Below, piece by piece: positions 35,452 to 43,410 of a stretch of 43,888 bases of DNA. The position numbers and the translations under genes were made by a program. Origin of the DNA: Candidatus Bruticola papionis (GTDB taxonomy: Bacteria; Vulcanimicrobiota; Xenobia; Xenobiales; Xenobiaceae); the NCBI GenBank assembly GCA_002407045.1, contig DHKB01000028.1:987-44874 (forward strand), in the 5' to 3' direction. Below the pieces are notes generated by a model. It did no database searches, was not told the origin of the DNA, and saw only the letters and a program-made list of their open reading frames with translations. Numbering within the stretch: the first letter of the stretch is position 1; each line of letters begins with the position of its first letter.

Positions 35452-36225
35452 TTAAGTACCGTAGCGACGGCCACGCTGTTGATAATCGATAATAGCTCTA
35501 TAAATAAAAGCTTCATCTACATCTGGCCAGTAAATATCGCTAAAGTAAAACTCTGTGTAAGCCGATTGCCACAATAAAAAATTGCTCAGCCTCAGTTCTC
35601 CGCTGGTACGGATAAGCAAATCGGGATCGGGACAACCAGCTGTATACAAATTTTGTCCAAAAACATCCTGGTCTATATCGCTTATTTGTAGCTTGCCTTC
35701 TTTAACTTGCTCTGCTAGGTAGCGAGCAGCATGCAAGATTTCCTCTCGACCACCATAATTGACAGCCAAGTTGAGCAGCAAATCGCTATTGTGAGCCGTA
35801 GCTTTTTCGGAAATTTCTAATTCGCGACAAACTGAAGGGTGAAGCGCACTCTTATCACCTATAACTCGCAAACGTACACCAGTATCGAGCATTTTTTGAC
35901 GCTCAGATTTGGCGTAATATTCAAAAAGTTGCATTAGCAAGGCTACTTCCGCAGGAGAACGCTGCCAATTTTCCGCCGAAAAAGCATAAGCGCTCAAAAC
36001 TTTAACGCCCAAATTGCGACACGTTTCCATAACGGTGCGAAAAGCCTCTACACCAGCTTTATGCCCAACAGCCGAAGGCATAAAACGTTTTTTGGCCCAA
36101 CGCCTATTGCCATCCATAATAACAGCAATATGTTTGGGCAGACGCTCTTTATCTATTAAGCTATATAACTCGGCCACAGACTTTTTTTCTAAATTGGCTT
36201 GACTATCGATTTTAGAGCTGCTCAC
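35452..36225 (-). CDS. uppS: Isoprenyl transferase (undecaprenyl diphosphate synthase)
   Basis: 257-aa cis-prenyltransferase that makes the C55 lipid carrier for cell-wall synthesis. Landmarks: IAVIMDGNRRWAKKR (about 34-48, catalytic Asp), the hydrophobic AFSAENWQRS (about 80-89), NLAVNYGGREEI (about 150-161) and PDLLIRTSGELRLSNFLLWQSAYTEFYF (about 200-227). The GTG start overlaps the stop of the preceding small gene by four bases (GTGA). It is the last gene of the rpsB operon. Confidence 0.97.
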   Translation of the reverse strand: MSSSKIDSQANLEKKSVAELYSLIDKERLPKHIAVIMDGNRRWAKKRFMPSAVGHKAGVEAFRTVMETCRNLGVKVLSAYAFSAENWQRSPAEVALLMQLFEYYAKSERQKMLDTGVRLRVIGDKSALHPSVCRELEISEKATAHNSDLLLNLAVNYGGREEILHAARYLAEQVKEGKLQISDIDQDVFGQNLYTAGCPDPDLLIRTSGELRLSNFLLWQSAYTEFYFSDIYWPDVDEAFIYRAIIDYQQRGRRYGT

Positions 36226-36557
36226 TTTTTCTTCTGACGCTCATAAGGCGTCCTTTCAAACACAGGATAAGCTAAAATCCACTCCCAATCGCCTGTCCAG
36301 GAACTTTGGCAAGCGGCTTCGCCTTCTTCACTCAAGCTTTGCCAAAAAGCTTCATTATGCTCGGAGCTCGCCTCAGGTGCATTTGGGTAAGGACGCACCG
36401 CAATTACGCGCAAACGGCCCTGAACTAGGCCAGTGCTAGGCGGACGGGTTACAACAACATGGCGGGGCGCCACCCCAAGCTGACGAGCTTGAGCCAGCGC
36501 CTCGCCATAATCCTGCCCCAGCCAACAGCTGGGGCAGCTAGGGTGAGAAAGACCCAT
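36222..36557 (-). CDS. Small protein of unknown function between frr and uppS, 111 aa
   Basis: I do not recognise the family. It starts ATG at 36557, shortly after the frr stop, and overlaps uppS by four bases, so it is a genuine operon member. A CPSCW motif (about 8-12) near the N-terminus could bind a metal or be redox-active. A strand LRVIAVRPYP and a late WEWILAYPVFERTPYE suggest a small beta-rich cytoplasmic protein. Its position in a translation/wall operon suggests a housekeeping role, but no function can be named. Confidence 0.65.
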   Translation of the reverse strand: MGLSHPSCPSCWLGQDYGEALAQARQLGVAPRHVVVTRPPSTGLVQGRLRVIAVRPYPNAPEASSEHNEAFWQSLSEEGEAACQSSWTGDWEWILAYPVFERTPYERQKKK

Positions 36558-36562
36558 CCTAC

Positions 36563-37114
36563 TTATACTTCCATAATCTCTTTTTCTTTAGCGGAGAAGA
36601 CTTTACCCAACTCTTCAATATGCTTGTCGAGCATCTTTTGAATCTCGTCCTGAGCTTTCTTAACTTCATCCTCAGGAGCTCCATCCACCTTCTTCAAACT
36701 GTCCATAGCTTCGCGACGGATATTACGCATGGAAACTTTGGCGTCTTCAGTCATCTTCTTAGCCTGTTTTACCAGCTCTTTGCGACGATCTTCAGTTAAA
36801 GGAGGGAAGACTAAGCGAATCATTACACCATCATTGGCGGGATTGATACCCAAATCGGACTTTTGGATAGCCTTTTCAATGGCGGTAATATTTTTTTTAT
36901 CGAAAGGAGTAATGGTAAGCATACGAGCTTCGGGCATACCGACAGTGGCTACCTGGTTGATGGGCATTTCGGAGCCATAAGCTTCGACTAAAATGCGATC
37001 CAAAAGGACAGGAGTAGCCCGGCCGGTTCTGATAGTTGCGAAACTGCGCACCAAACTCTCACGAGTTTTCTTCATCTTCTCTTCAGCGTTTTTGCGTATA
37101 CTAGGATCTATCAC
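36563..37114 (-). CDS. frr: Ribosome recycling factor
   Basis: 183 aa, normal length. Splits post-termination ribosomes together with EF-G. Family sequence MIDPSIRKNAEEKMKKTRESL, then RTGRATPVLLD and RKELVKQAKKMTEDAKVSMRNIRREA are clear. The GTG start is 7 bases after AAGGAGG and overlaps the pyrH stop by four bases (GTGA). Confidence 0.98.
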   Translation of the reverse strand: MIDPSIRKNAEEKMKKTRESLVRSFATIRTGRATPVLLDRILVEAYGSEMPINQVATVGMPEARMLTITPFDKKNITAIEKAIQKSDLGINPANDGVMIRLVFPPLTEDRRKELVKQAKKMTEDAKVSMRNIRREAMDSLKKVDGAPEDEVKKAQDEIQKMLDKHIEELGKVFSAKEKEIMEV

Positions 37115-37824
37115 TGGAGTTCCTCCTTAACTAAAGTGCCGATATTAGCACCGTCAACGACAACTTTATGCAAGTTGCCTGGTTCGGTAATATTAAACAC
37201 ATATACCGGCAAACCATTGTCACGGCACAGCGAAAATGCTGTGCTGTCCATAACTTTTAAGCCGCGATTGAGAGCCTCTGTAAAAGTCAGAGAATCAAAA
37301 CGCTTAGCTTCAGGATTTTTATGCGGATCGCTGTCGTAAACACCATCAATCAGCGTACCTTTCAAAACCACATCAGCTTCGATTTGCAGGCCGCGCAAAG
37401 CAGCTCCCGAATCTGTAGTGAAGTACGGATTGCCCGTGCCACCAACAAAAATGACTACTCGCTTGGCCTCTAAGTGCTCACGAGCATCCTTAGCGTTGAA
37501 AAGCTGAGCAAACTGAGGAACATGGACAGAGGCCATAACCACAGCTTCCTGCCCTTGAGCCCTAAGCGCATCGGCAAAAGCCAGACCATTCATAATGGTG
37601 GCCAGCATACCCATAGAGTCGGCGCTATTGCGCTCCATATAGGGAGCCATGCGAGCACGCCAGAAATTGCCGCCGCCTAAAACAACACCAACTTCTACAC
37701 CGCTCTTGGCTATTTCAGCCACTTGCTCAGCATAGCCGAAAATAGCTTCTTGCTCAATACCCAAATCATGCTGACCGGCCAGCACTTCGCCGGATAACTT
37801 TAATAAAATTCGCTTAAAACGCAA
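37111..37824 (-). CDS. pyrH: UMP kinase
   Basis: Phosphorylates UMP to UDP; the TTG at 37824 gives 237 aa, the normal family size. It is preferred over a TTG at 37881 because AAAGGGA lies about 9 bases before it, and the longer form reaches into the tsf terminator. Motifs: FKRILLKLSGEVLAG near the start, VVLGGGNFWRAR, MGMLATIMNGLAFADAL and the acid-rich TGNPYFTTDSGAALR. Overlaps frr by four bases. Confidence 0.97.
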   Translation of the reverse strand: MRFKRILLKLSGEVLAGQHDLGIEQEAIFGYAEQVAEIAKSGVEVGVVLGGGNFWRARMAPYMERNSADSMGMLATIMNGLAFADALRAQGQEAVVMASVHVPQFAQLFNAKDAREHLEAKRVVIFVGGTGNPYFTTDSGAALRGLQIEADVVLKGTLIDGVYDSDPHKNPEAKRFDSLTFTEALNRGLKVMDSTAFSLCRDNGLPVYVFNITEPGNLHKVVVDGANIGTLVKEELQ

Positions 37825-37885
37825 TGTTCCAAGTCCCTTTCTCGCCCTACTCTCCCCCAGAAGCGGTCTACTTTTACTCAAACTG

Positions 37886-37938
37886 CGGAAAAAAAAGCCC
37901 CGCCTTTTTAAACTTGAAGTTCAAAAAAACGAGGCTTT
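37886..37938 (-). terminator. Terminator between tsf and pyrH
   Basis: AAAGCC (37894-37899) / GGCTTT (37933-37938) with one mismatch inside, followed on the minus strand by a run of eight T residues (37886-37893). It can terminate rpsB-tsf transcripts while allowing read-through into pyrH-frr-uppS. Confidence 0.75.
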
Positions 37939-37965
37939 CATCACAAAATCAGCTTAAAAGCAATA

Positions 37966-38565
37966 TTATTCCTCACCGACAGCCATGCGGCAGAAACGTT
38001 TTACAACGATATTCTCACCCAACTTGCCGATAACTTGCTTGATCTTGTCACCGATAGTTACATCGTTGTCCTTTACGAAAGGCTGATCGAGCAAAACTTT
38101 CTCTTTGAGGAAGCTGTCAACCTGACCCTTAGCGATCTTTTCAGCGATCTGCTCAGGCTTGCCGTTCTCGATAGCATTTTTCTTGTAACCAGCGATTTCA
38201 GCTTCAATGAAATCGGCGGGAACTTGCTCGCGAGAAACGTAGATAGGATTCATGGAAGCCACTTGCAAGCAAATGTCTTTCAACAAATTCTGGAACTCGT
38301 CGGTCTTAGCAACGAAGTCGGTTTCGCAATAGAGCTCTACCAATACGCCAACTTTGCCAGTGTGGTGCATGTAGCAACCAACGCGGCCTTCAGCAGCGGT
38401 ACGAGTAGCCTTAGTCTCGGCCTTGGCCATACCTTTACGGCGGAGCCATTCCTGGGCCTTCTTGACATCGCCATCGCACTCTTTAAGAGCGTTGCGGCAA
38501 TCCATCATACCAGCGCTGGTAAGATCGCGGAGTTCTTTTACTTGAGCAGCAGTAACAGTAGCCAT
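37966..38565 (-). CDS. tsf: Elongation factor Ts (short form)
   Basis: 199 aa; exchanges GDP for GTP on EF-Tu. It begins VTAAQVKELRDLTSAGMMDCRNAL and contains the TDFVAKTDEF core motif. The length resembles the short EF-Ts of Thermus-like species rather than the 280-residue E. coli form. AAGAGG lies about 9 bases before the ATG. Lies 105 bases after rpsB. Confidence 0.97.
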   Translation of the reverse strand: MATVTAAQVKELRDLTSAGMMDCRNALKECDGDVKKAQEWLRRKGMAKAETKATRTAAEGRVGCYMHHTGKVGVLVELYCETDFVAKTDEFQNLLKDICLQVASMNPIYVSREQVPADFIEAEIAGYKKNAIENGKPEQIAEKIAKGQVDSFLKEKVLLDQPFVKDNDVTIGDKIKQVIGKLGENIVVKRFCRMAVGEE

Positions 38566-38670
38566 TAAAATATACCTCTTGAAAATATTCGCACAGAAAG
38601 AGGAAGCCTTTGAGTGGAAACCACTTTCCGGCTCCCTCCTCCATCAAGTCAAATCCTAGTTATCAGACAA

Positions 38671-39570
38671 TTAGTCTTCAGCGCGCCATACGCCGCCGGG
38701 GATGTCGTTGTCGTTCTTCTCTTCGGTGAAGCTCTTAGCAACTTCCTTGGTGATAGCTTCGGCGTTTTCGATGGCTTCTTCGGCTACTTCTTCAGCAGCT
38801 TCGGCTACATCAGCGGCGGCTTCGTCTACGACGATTTCCATCTCGGACTTGCCTTCGATCACGGCATCAGCGATCTTTCCGGTGAGTAAACGGACAGCGC
38901 GGATAGCATCGTCGTTGCCGGGAATAGGATAATCGATAACGTCGGGGTCGCAGTTGGTGTCAACGATAGCTACAACGGGGATACCAAGTTTGCGAGCTTC
39001 GTTTACGGCGATGTACTCTTTACGAGGGTCTACAACAAACAGAGCACCGGGAAGGCTCTTCATGTTCTTGATACCACCCAAGAACTTCTCGAGTTTCTTG
39101 CGCTCATCTTCCAAACGAAGGACTTCCTTCTTGGTAAGGCTCTCGAAGGTACCATCTTCGCGCATGTTTTCCAACTCGCGCAAACGAGCGATACGAGTCT
39201 GGATGGTCTTCCAGTTGGTGAGCATACCGCCCAACCAACGCTGGGTCACGAAGAACTCGTTGCAACGTACGGCATCTTCGGCGATAGTGTCTTGAGCCTG
39301 CTTCTTAGTACCGACAAAAAGAATGGGGCGGGGATCAAACATAGGGGTTTCGACGATACGACGATTCTCGTAGTCGTACTGACCCTTGACGACGGCTTTC
39401 AAGAAAGCATAAGCCTCTTTGAGTTTAGCGACGGTCTTCTGAAGGTCGATGATGTAGATACCATTGCGCTGGGTGAAGATGAACTTCGCCATCTTAGGGT
39501 TCCAACGACGGGTCTGGTGACCAAAGTGAACACCGGCTTCTAAGAGCTGCTTCATGCTAATTAATGCCAT
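38671..39570 (-). CDS. rpsB: Small subunit ribosomal protein S2, with an acidic C-terminal extension
   Basis: 299 aa against 230-260 usual. The S2 core (1-230) has LEAGVHFGHQTRRWNPKMAKFIF and FVGTKKQAQDTI, RWLGGMLTNWKTIQ, VVDPRKEYIAVNEARKLGIP, IDYPIPGNDDA, all standard. The extra C-terminal part (about 240-299) is a run of Ala/Glu repeats (AADVAEAAEEVAEEAIE) and a polar tail, likely a solvent-exposed helix. AGGAGG lies 6 bases before the ATG. A strong promoter and structured leader precede it. Confidence 0.97.
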   Translation of the reverse strand: MALISMKQLLEAGVHFGHQTRRWNPKMAKFIFTQRNGIYIIDLQKTVAKLKEAYAFLKAVVKGQYDYENRRIVETPMFDPRPILFVGTKKQAQDTIAEDAVRCNEFFVTQRWLGGMLTNWKTIQTRIARLRELENMREDGTFESLTKKEVLRLEDERKKLEKFLGGIKNMKSLPGALFVVDPRKEYIAVNEARKLGIPVVAIVDTNCDPDVIDYPIPGNDDAIRAVRLLTGKIADAVIEGKSEMEIVVDEAAADVAEAAEEVAEEAIENAEAITKEVAKSFTEEKNDNDIPGGVWRAED

Positions 39571-39829
39571 TTTATCCTCCTGGGTTTTACCGACGCGACC
39601 GACTTTTATTCGTTTTTCATGGGGTCGCGCCGCCTCGCAGTTTCAAAAACAGAACTTCTACCCTGCACTTCACTTCCCCCCTTACCGGTGGGCCGTCAAC
39701 GGAAGCAACTGGGCACCCTGAAATTCGTAAGAAAAAAACTGCTGCGACTTATATTTTACAAAAGCCTCAGCCATAAAAAAGCGTAAGGCTAAATTTAGCA
39801 ACGGTATTTTATCACTTACTACTATAGCT
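39571..39829 (-). promoter_or_regulatory. Structured 5' leader of rpsB
   Basis: About 240-base leader on the minus strand without a gene. It can form a stem between GCGCGACC and GGTCGCG (CGCGACC at 39594-39600 with GGTCGCG at 39623-39629), just in front of the AGGAGG ribosome binding site, and further GC-rich pairings around 39660-39720. Autoregulation by S2, as reported for rpsB leaders in other bacteria, would fit; this is inference. Confidence 0.5.
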
Positions 39830-39835
39830 AGTCAA
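39806..39835 (-). promoter_or_regulatory. Promoter of rpsB
   Basis: On the minus strand, -35 TTGACT (39835-39830), 18-base spacer, and extended -10 TGATAAAAT with TAAAAT at 39811-39806. A good sigma-70-type promoter for the rpsB-tsf operon. Confidence 0.7.
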
Positions 39836-39862
39836 TAAAAAAGGGCGGCTAATAGGCCGCCC
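39836..39862 (-). terminator. Terminator of hslU
   Basis: GGGCGGC (39843-39849) / GCCGCCC (39856-39862) with a six-base loop, followed on the minus strand by TTTTTTATT. Confidence 0.9.
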
Positions 39863-39879
39863 AATTTATAATAAAAAGG

Positions 39880-41835
39880 CTACAAAATAAAACGAGATAA
39901 ATCGCGACTTTGGCAAATGTCATTCAACTCTTTAAGCACATACTGACGATCTATAACTACTTTGCCTTTGTCCATTTCCGGAGCTTCAAAAGAGATTTTT
40001 TCTAAAACTCTCTCTAAAAGCGTATGTAAACGACGAGCACCAATATTTTCATTTTGCTCATTAACTTGACAAGCCATAGCAGCCAGTTCATCAATGGCGT
40101 CATCTCCGAATTCGACTTCAATACCTTCGGTGGACAGCAATTCTTTATATTGGCGAGTTAAAGAATTTTGTGGCTCAGTTAAAATACGCTTAAAGTCTTC
40201 TTTCTTGAGACTATCTAAAGTGACCCTAATAGGAAAGCGACCTTGCAATTCGGGAATTAAATCGGAAGGCTTAGTTTCATGGAAGGCACCAGCAGCTATA
40301 AACAAAATATGTTCAGTGCGAATTGGGCCAATTTTTGTATTTACTGAGCAACCTTCAACTATAGGTAAAATATCACGCTGGACACCTTCGCGAGAAACGT
40401 CCGGGCCGTGACCTCCACCACCTTCTTTGCCTGCGACCTTGTCAAGTTCGTCCAAAAAGACGATAGCCTGATTTTCTATAAGCTCTACAGCTTCACGTTT
40501 AACATCTTCCATATCGATAAGCTTTTTAGACTCTTCGGCGATAAGTAATTTAAAAGCTTTATCTACCGGAAGCTTATGCGTTTGACGTTTTTTAGGAAAC
40601 ATCGATCCAAAAATATCTTGGAAATTGACGCCTATTTCTTCGCTATCACCAGTTAATACTTGAATTTCTTGAGGAGTATCTTCCTCTATTTCAATTTCTA
40701 CAGTGTGATCTTTAAGTTCTCCTTTAAAAAGGCGCTCATAAAGTTCAGAGCGACTAATTTTAGCCAGTTCATTAACTGGCTTCTTACTCTTTTTGGCAGT
40801 CCTATCATTGAAAACTCCAAATATAGAGCCCTGGCGTGCACCTGCGATTCCATTTTCCACACCTTGCAAACTGTCGAGCAAGCGTTCTAAAGCGGCTAAA
40901 CGAGCTTCACGCTTAACTTTTTCCAAGCGCTCACGTTCCACCATGCGCATACCAACTAAAGCCAAGTCGCGAATCATAGATTCGACATCTCGGCCAACAT
41001 AACCGACTTCAGTATATTTGGTAGCTTCTACCTTCAAGAAAGGAGCACCGACCAACTTAGCCAAACGGCGAGCAATTTCGGTTTTACCTACACCGGTAGG
41101 GCCAACCATAAGGATATTTTTGGGAATAATTTCTTCACGCAGCTCTCCACCCAACTTTTCCCGGCGATAGCGATTGCGCAAAGCCACAGCCACGGCTTTT
41201 TTGGCTCGATCTTGTCCAACAATGTAACGATCTAAAGCCTCCACAACTTGACGCGGAGTCATTACTTCTTCCAATTTTACAGAAGCGCATTCTTTGTCTT
41301 CTTTTTGATCGTCGGCAAAAAGTTTTTCTAAAGGATATGATGTAAAATCAGGATTATCATTACCATTAGCAATTGGGGTAGTTTTTTCAGTCTCAGCATC
41401 TTGGTCGCTTTCTGTATGAGCTTCTTCTCCGTCCTCTACAAGGTAGCTACCTGCTGCATTACTATCATTTTCCTCTGAATCGTGGTTTTTAGCTGTCTTT
41501 TGTTCAGCTTGCTCTCGTTCTTGCACAGCTTTGCGCAAGTCGGCTCCAAAAATAAATTGGGGCACAAATTCCTTTTCTTCCTCAGATTCTTTGTTTTCTG
41601 ATTCAGATTTATTCTCTACATGCTCAGCTTGCTCAGAAACATTTCGAACAGCCTCGGCCATATCTTGTCCATTTTTCATAAGCTTACTAGCCCATACTTT
41701 AAATTCTGGAGGCAGAACTTCTTCGCCATTCTTTTTATCTTCATTGTCACCGGTTTTATTGCGGGAATAATCTTCCAGCTCTTTCATAGCTTTTTGCAAA
41801 AATTCTTGTAAGTCTTGTATAGAATCGGAACTCAT
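39880..41835 (-). CDS. hslU: HslU-like ATPase with a 190-residue N-terminal extension
   Basis: 651 aa against about 440-465 for HslU. The C-terminal part (from about residue 191, VMTPRQVVEALDRYIVGQ) is a full HslU: Walker A GPTGVGKT (245-252), LVGAPFLKVEATKYTEVGYVGRD, Walker B VFLDELDKVAG, the I-domain, sensor-2 helices (ENIGARRLHTLLERVLE) and the C-terminal DLSRFIL that engages HslV. Residues 1-190 are a new, very acidic, low-complexity extension with one possible helix (about 1-20) and a conserved-looking FVPQFIFGADLRKAVQ patch (about 90-105). HslU normally unfolds proteins for the HslV protease; no hslV is adjacent. GGAG is 7 bases before the ATG. It has its own terminator. Confidence 0.92.
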   Translation of the reverse strand: MSSDSIQDLQEFLQKAMKELEDYSRNKTGDNEDKKNGEEVLPPEFKVWASKLMKNGQDMAEAVRNVSEQAEHVENKSESENKESEEEKEFVPQFIFGADLRKAVQEREQAEQKTAKNHDSEENDSNAAGSYLVEDGEEAHTESDQDAETEKTTPIANGNDNPDFTSYPLEKLFADDQKEDKECASVKLEEVMTPRQVVEALDRYIVGQDRAKKAVAVALRNRYRREKLGGELREEIIPKNILMVGPTGVGKTEIARRLAKLVGAPFLKVEATKYTEVGYVGRDVESMIRDLALVGMRMVERERLEKVKREARLAALERLLDSLQGVENGIAGARQGSIFGVFNDRTAKKSKKPVNELAKISRSELYERLFKGELKDHTVEIEIEEDTPQEIQVLTGDSEEIGVNFQDIFGSMFPKKRQTHKLPVDKAFKLLIAEESKKLIDMEDVKREAVELIENQAIVFLDELDKVAGKEGGGGHGPDVSREGVQRDILPIVEGCSVNTKIGPIRTEHILFIAAGAFHETKPSDLIPELQGRFPIRVTLDSLKKEDFKRILTEPQNSLTRQYKELLSTEGIEVEFGDDAIDELAAMACQVNEQNENIGARRLHTLLERVLEKISFEAPEMDKGKVVIDRQYVLKELNDICQSRDLSRFIL

Positions 41836-41853
41836 AAAATACTCCTCAAAAAA

Positions 41854-41894
41854 TTTGGCACTTCAGTGGCCCCAAGAACCTCTGAAGTGCCAAA
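41854..41894 (-). terminator. Terminator after the DUF-type secreted gene
   Basis: Perfect 13-bp stem TTTGGCACTTCAG (41854-41866) / CTGAAGTGCCAAA (41882-41894), followed on the minus strand by TTTTTT; it lies between the gene ending at 41910 and hslU. Confidence 0.85.
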
Positions 41895-41909
41895 CGATCA
41901 AGTTATCAA

Positions 41910-43346
41910 TTAGTGTTTAATTTGGCTAGCTGGAACCTTAAAACGAATATTTTTAATATTTTCTTTCTTAAAAGTGCGATCTCCAGTTTCGTTAGAGAAG
42001 TAAAATTCGTTAGTCAACATATAACCAGACAAACGACGACCGTCGTCCATCTCACATTTATCTAAACTCCAACTATCTAAACTGAAAAGGATACTCTTAA
42101 AATCGGCCGGAGAAGTTTTTAAGCTTTCGGAAGTAGTTTCCAAAACGATCTCTTTATTGTGGCAACGTCCCACAAAAATATCACCATTACGCAAAGTAAT
42201 TACATCGTAAAGCTTATCGTCTTCAACAACGGGAACTTCTTCTTTGACTTGAGCCGCTGCTTTTTCTTCAGCTAAAATTTTGGACTCAATTTTAGTATCG
42301 ATAGGCTTGTTGTCACGAGTAGTTTGGGAAAATTCGTCAACCCAGCGACCTTCGTCGCTCCAAAGAGATTTTTTGTCTTGTTCTTTAGACTCGACTTGGG
42401 AACGTTGCTGAGCTTCTTCTACAACGTGAGAAGGTACATCATTGCCTTTGATAGACTTAGCATAAATGCGCTCGTCGTTTTCGTTCACCATTTTTTTGTT
42501 GTTATTATCGGTGACTTCTTCTTTAGCTTGGGCAACATTTTTAAGATCAGCAGGAGCTATTTTGCCATCTTTAGCAGCTAAAACACGCTCAGCATCAAAA
42601 TCAGTCTTGATATATTCAGCTTTAGACCCGATAAGTTCACCTAAGCGGCCCTCGCCGCCTACTCCAGGCACTCCAAAGCCAGCCGAGAACTCTAATAAAT
42701 TGTACTGAAAACGCTTACCGGAAAGAGATTCGGGCCAAAGCAAAGGCTTAAAAACGATTAAACCTCTACCTTCACGACGCATAGCAGCCAAAGCAGGTGA
42801 ATCGGAAGCGAATTGTAACAGAGGCAAAGTATCGCCACCCAAAGCTACAGCACTGTAAGTATCATCGCCAACTAAAGGCAAAAATACAGTGCACTGCCCA
42901 ACGCCAGTCATAACATCTTGCTTACTCATAGTAAATACACCGGTAGCGCGACCATTGTATTTATAATTGCCAAGTTCGCCAGACTCATTACGTCCTTTAA
43001 ATTGCTTGCCAGACAAAGCGTAAGCTTTCATGCCAAAGTAAGGGGCGTAACGTGAATCATAGAACCAAAACGAATGGCCTTGACGCACCCAATCGACAAT
43101 AGCTGGACAACAGGAAAGATCGAATTGCTCGAAAGGAATTTGTAAAATGAGAATACGTACTGTAGGGTCGGCTAAGGTATCCTTAACATTGTAGGCGTTA
43201 CCGCGTGTCATAACTTGGACGCCCAATTCTTCGTAAGGATGATACCCTAAGGATGTCGGCGCTTCGTTGTCAGCATAAGCAGCAGCAGACAGGAAACAAG
43301 CGCTTAATAAGACAAAAGTGAGAAGTTTAAACCACAGTTTGCGCAT
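41910..43346 (-). CDS. Secreted protein of unknown function, 478 aa
   Basis: A signal peptide (MRKLWFKLLTFVLLSACFLSAAAYA-D) leads to a 450-residue exported protein. The first half (about 30-240) has LGYHPYEELGVQVMTRG, a hydrophobic LILQIPFEQF strand and SFWFYDSRYAPYFGMKAY, suggesting a single alpha/beta domain; a central acidic Lys/Glu-rich linker (about 260-380) is followed by a beta-rich C-terminal domain with VITLRNGDIFVGRC and RRLSGYMLTNEFYFSN. The start is not certain: a GTG at 43388 or the ATG at 43346; the ATG is chosen because it starts the basic n-region. I do not recognise the family. Confidence 0.7.
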   Translation of the reverse strand: MRKLWFKLLTFVLLSACFLSAAAYADNEAPTSLGYHPYEELGVQVMTRGNAYNVKDTLADPTVRILILQIPFEQFDLSCCPAIVDWVRQGHSFWFYDSRYAPYFGMKAYALSGKQFKGRNESGELGNYKYNGRATGVFTMSKQDVMTGVGQCTVFLPLVGDDTYSAVALGGDTLPLLQFASDSPALAAMRREGRGLIVFKPLLWPESLSGKRFQYNLLEFSAGFGVPGVGGEGRLGELIGSKAEYIKTDFDAERVLAAKDGKIAPADLKNVAQAKEEVTDNNNKKMVNENDERIYAKSIKGNDVPSHVVEEAQQRSQVESKEQDKKSLWSDEGRWVDEFSQTTRDNKPIDTKIESKILAEEKAAAQVKEEVPVVEDDKLYDVITLRNGDIFVGRCHNKEIVLETTSESLKTSPADFKSILFSLDSWSLDKCEMDDGRRLSGYMLTNEFYFSNETGDRTFKKENIKNIRFKVPASQIKH

Positions 43347-43410
43347 TTGGTTCTGATGCACTCCAGTATTTTTTTTCAGCCTTTCCACCAGCTGTACGCC
43401 TCTCCTTCTC

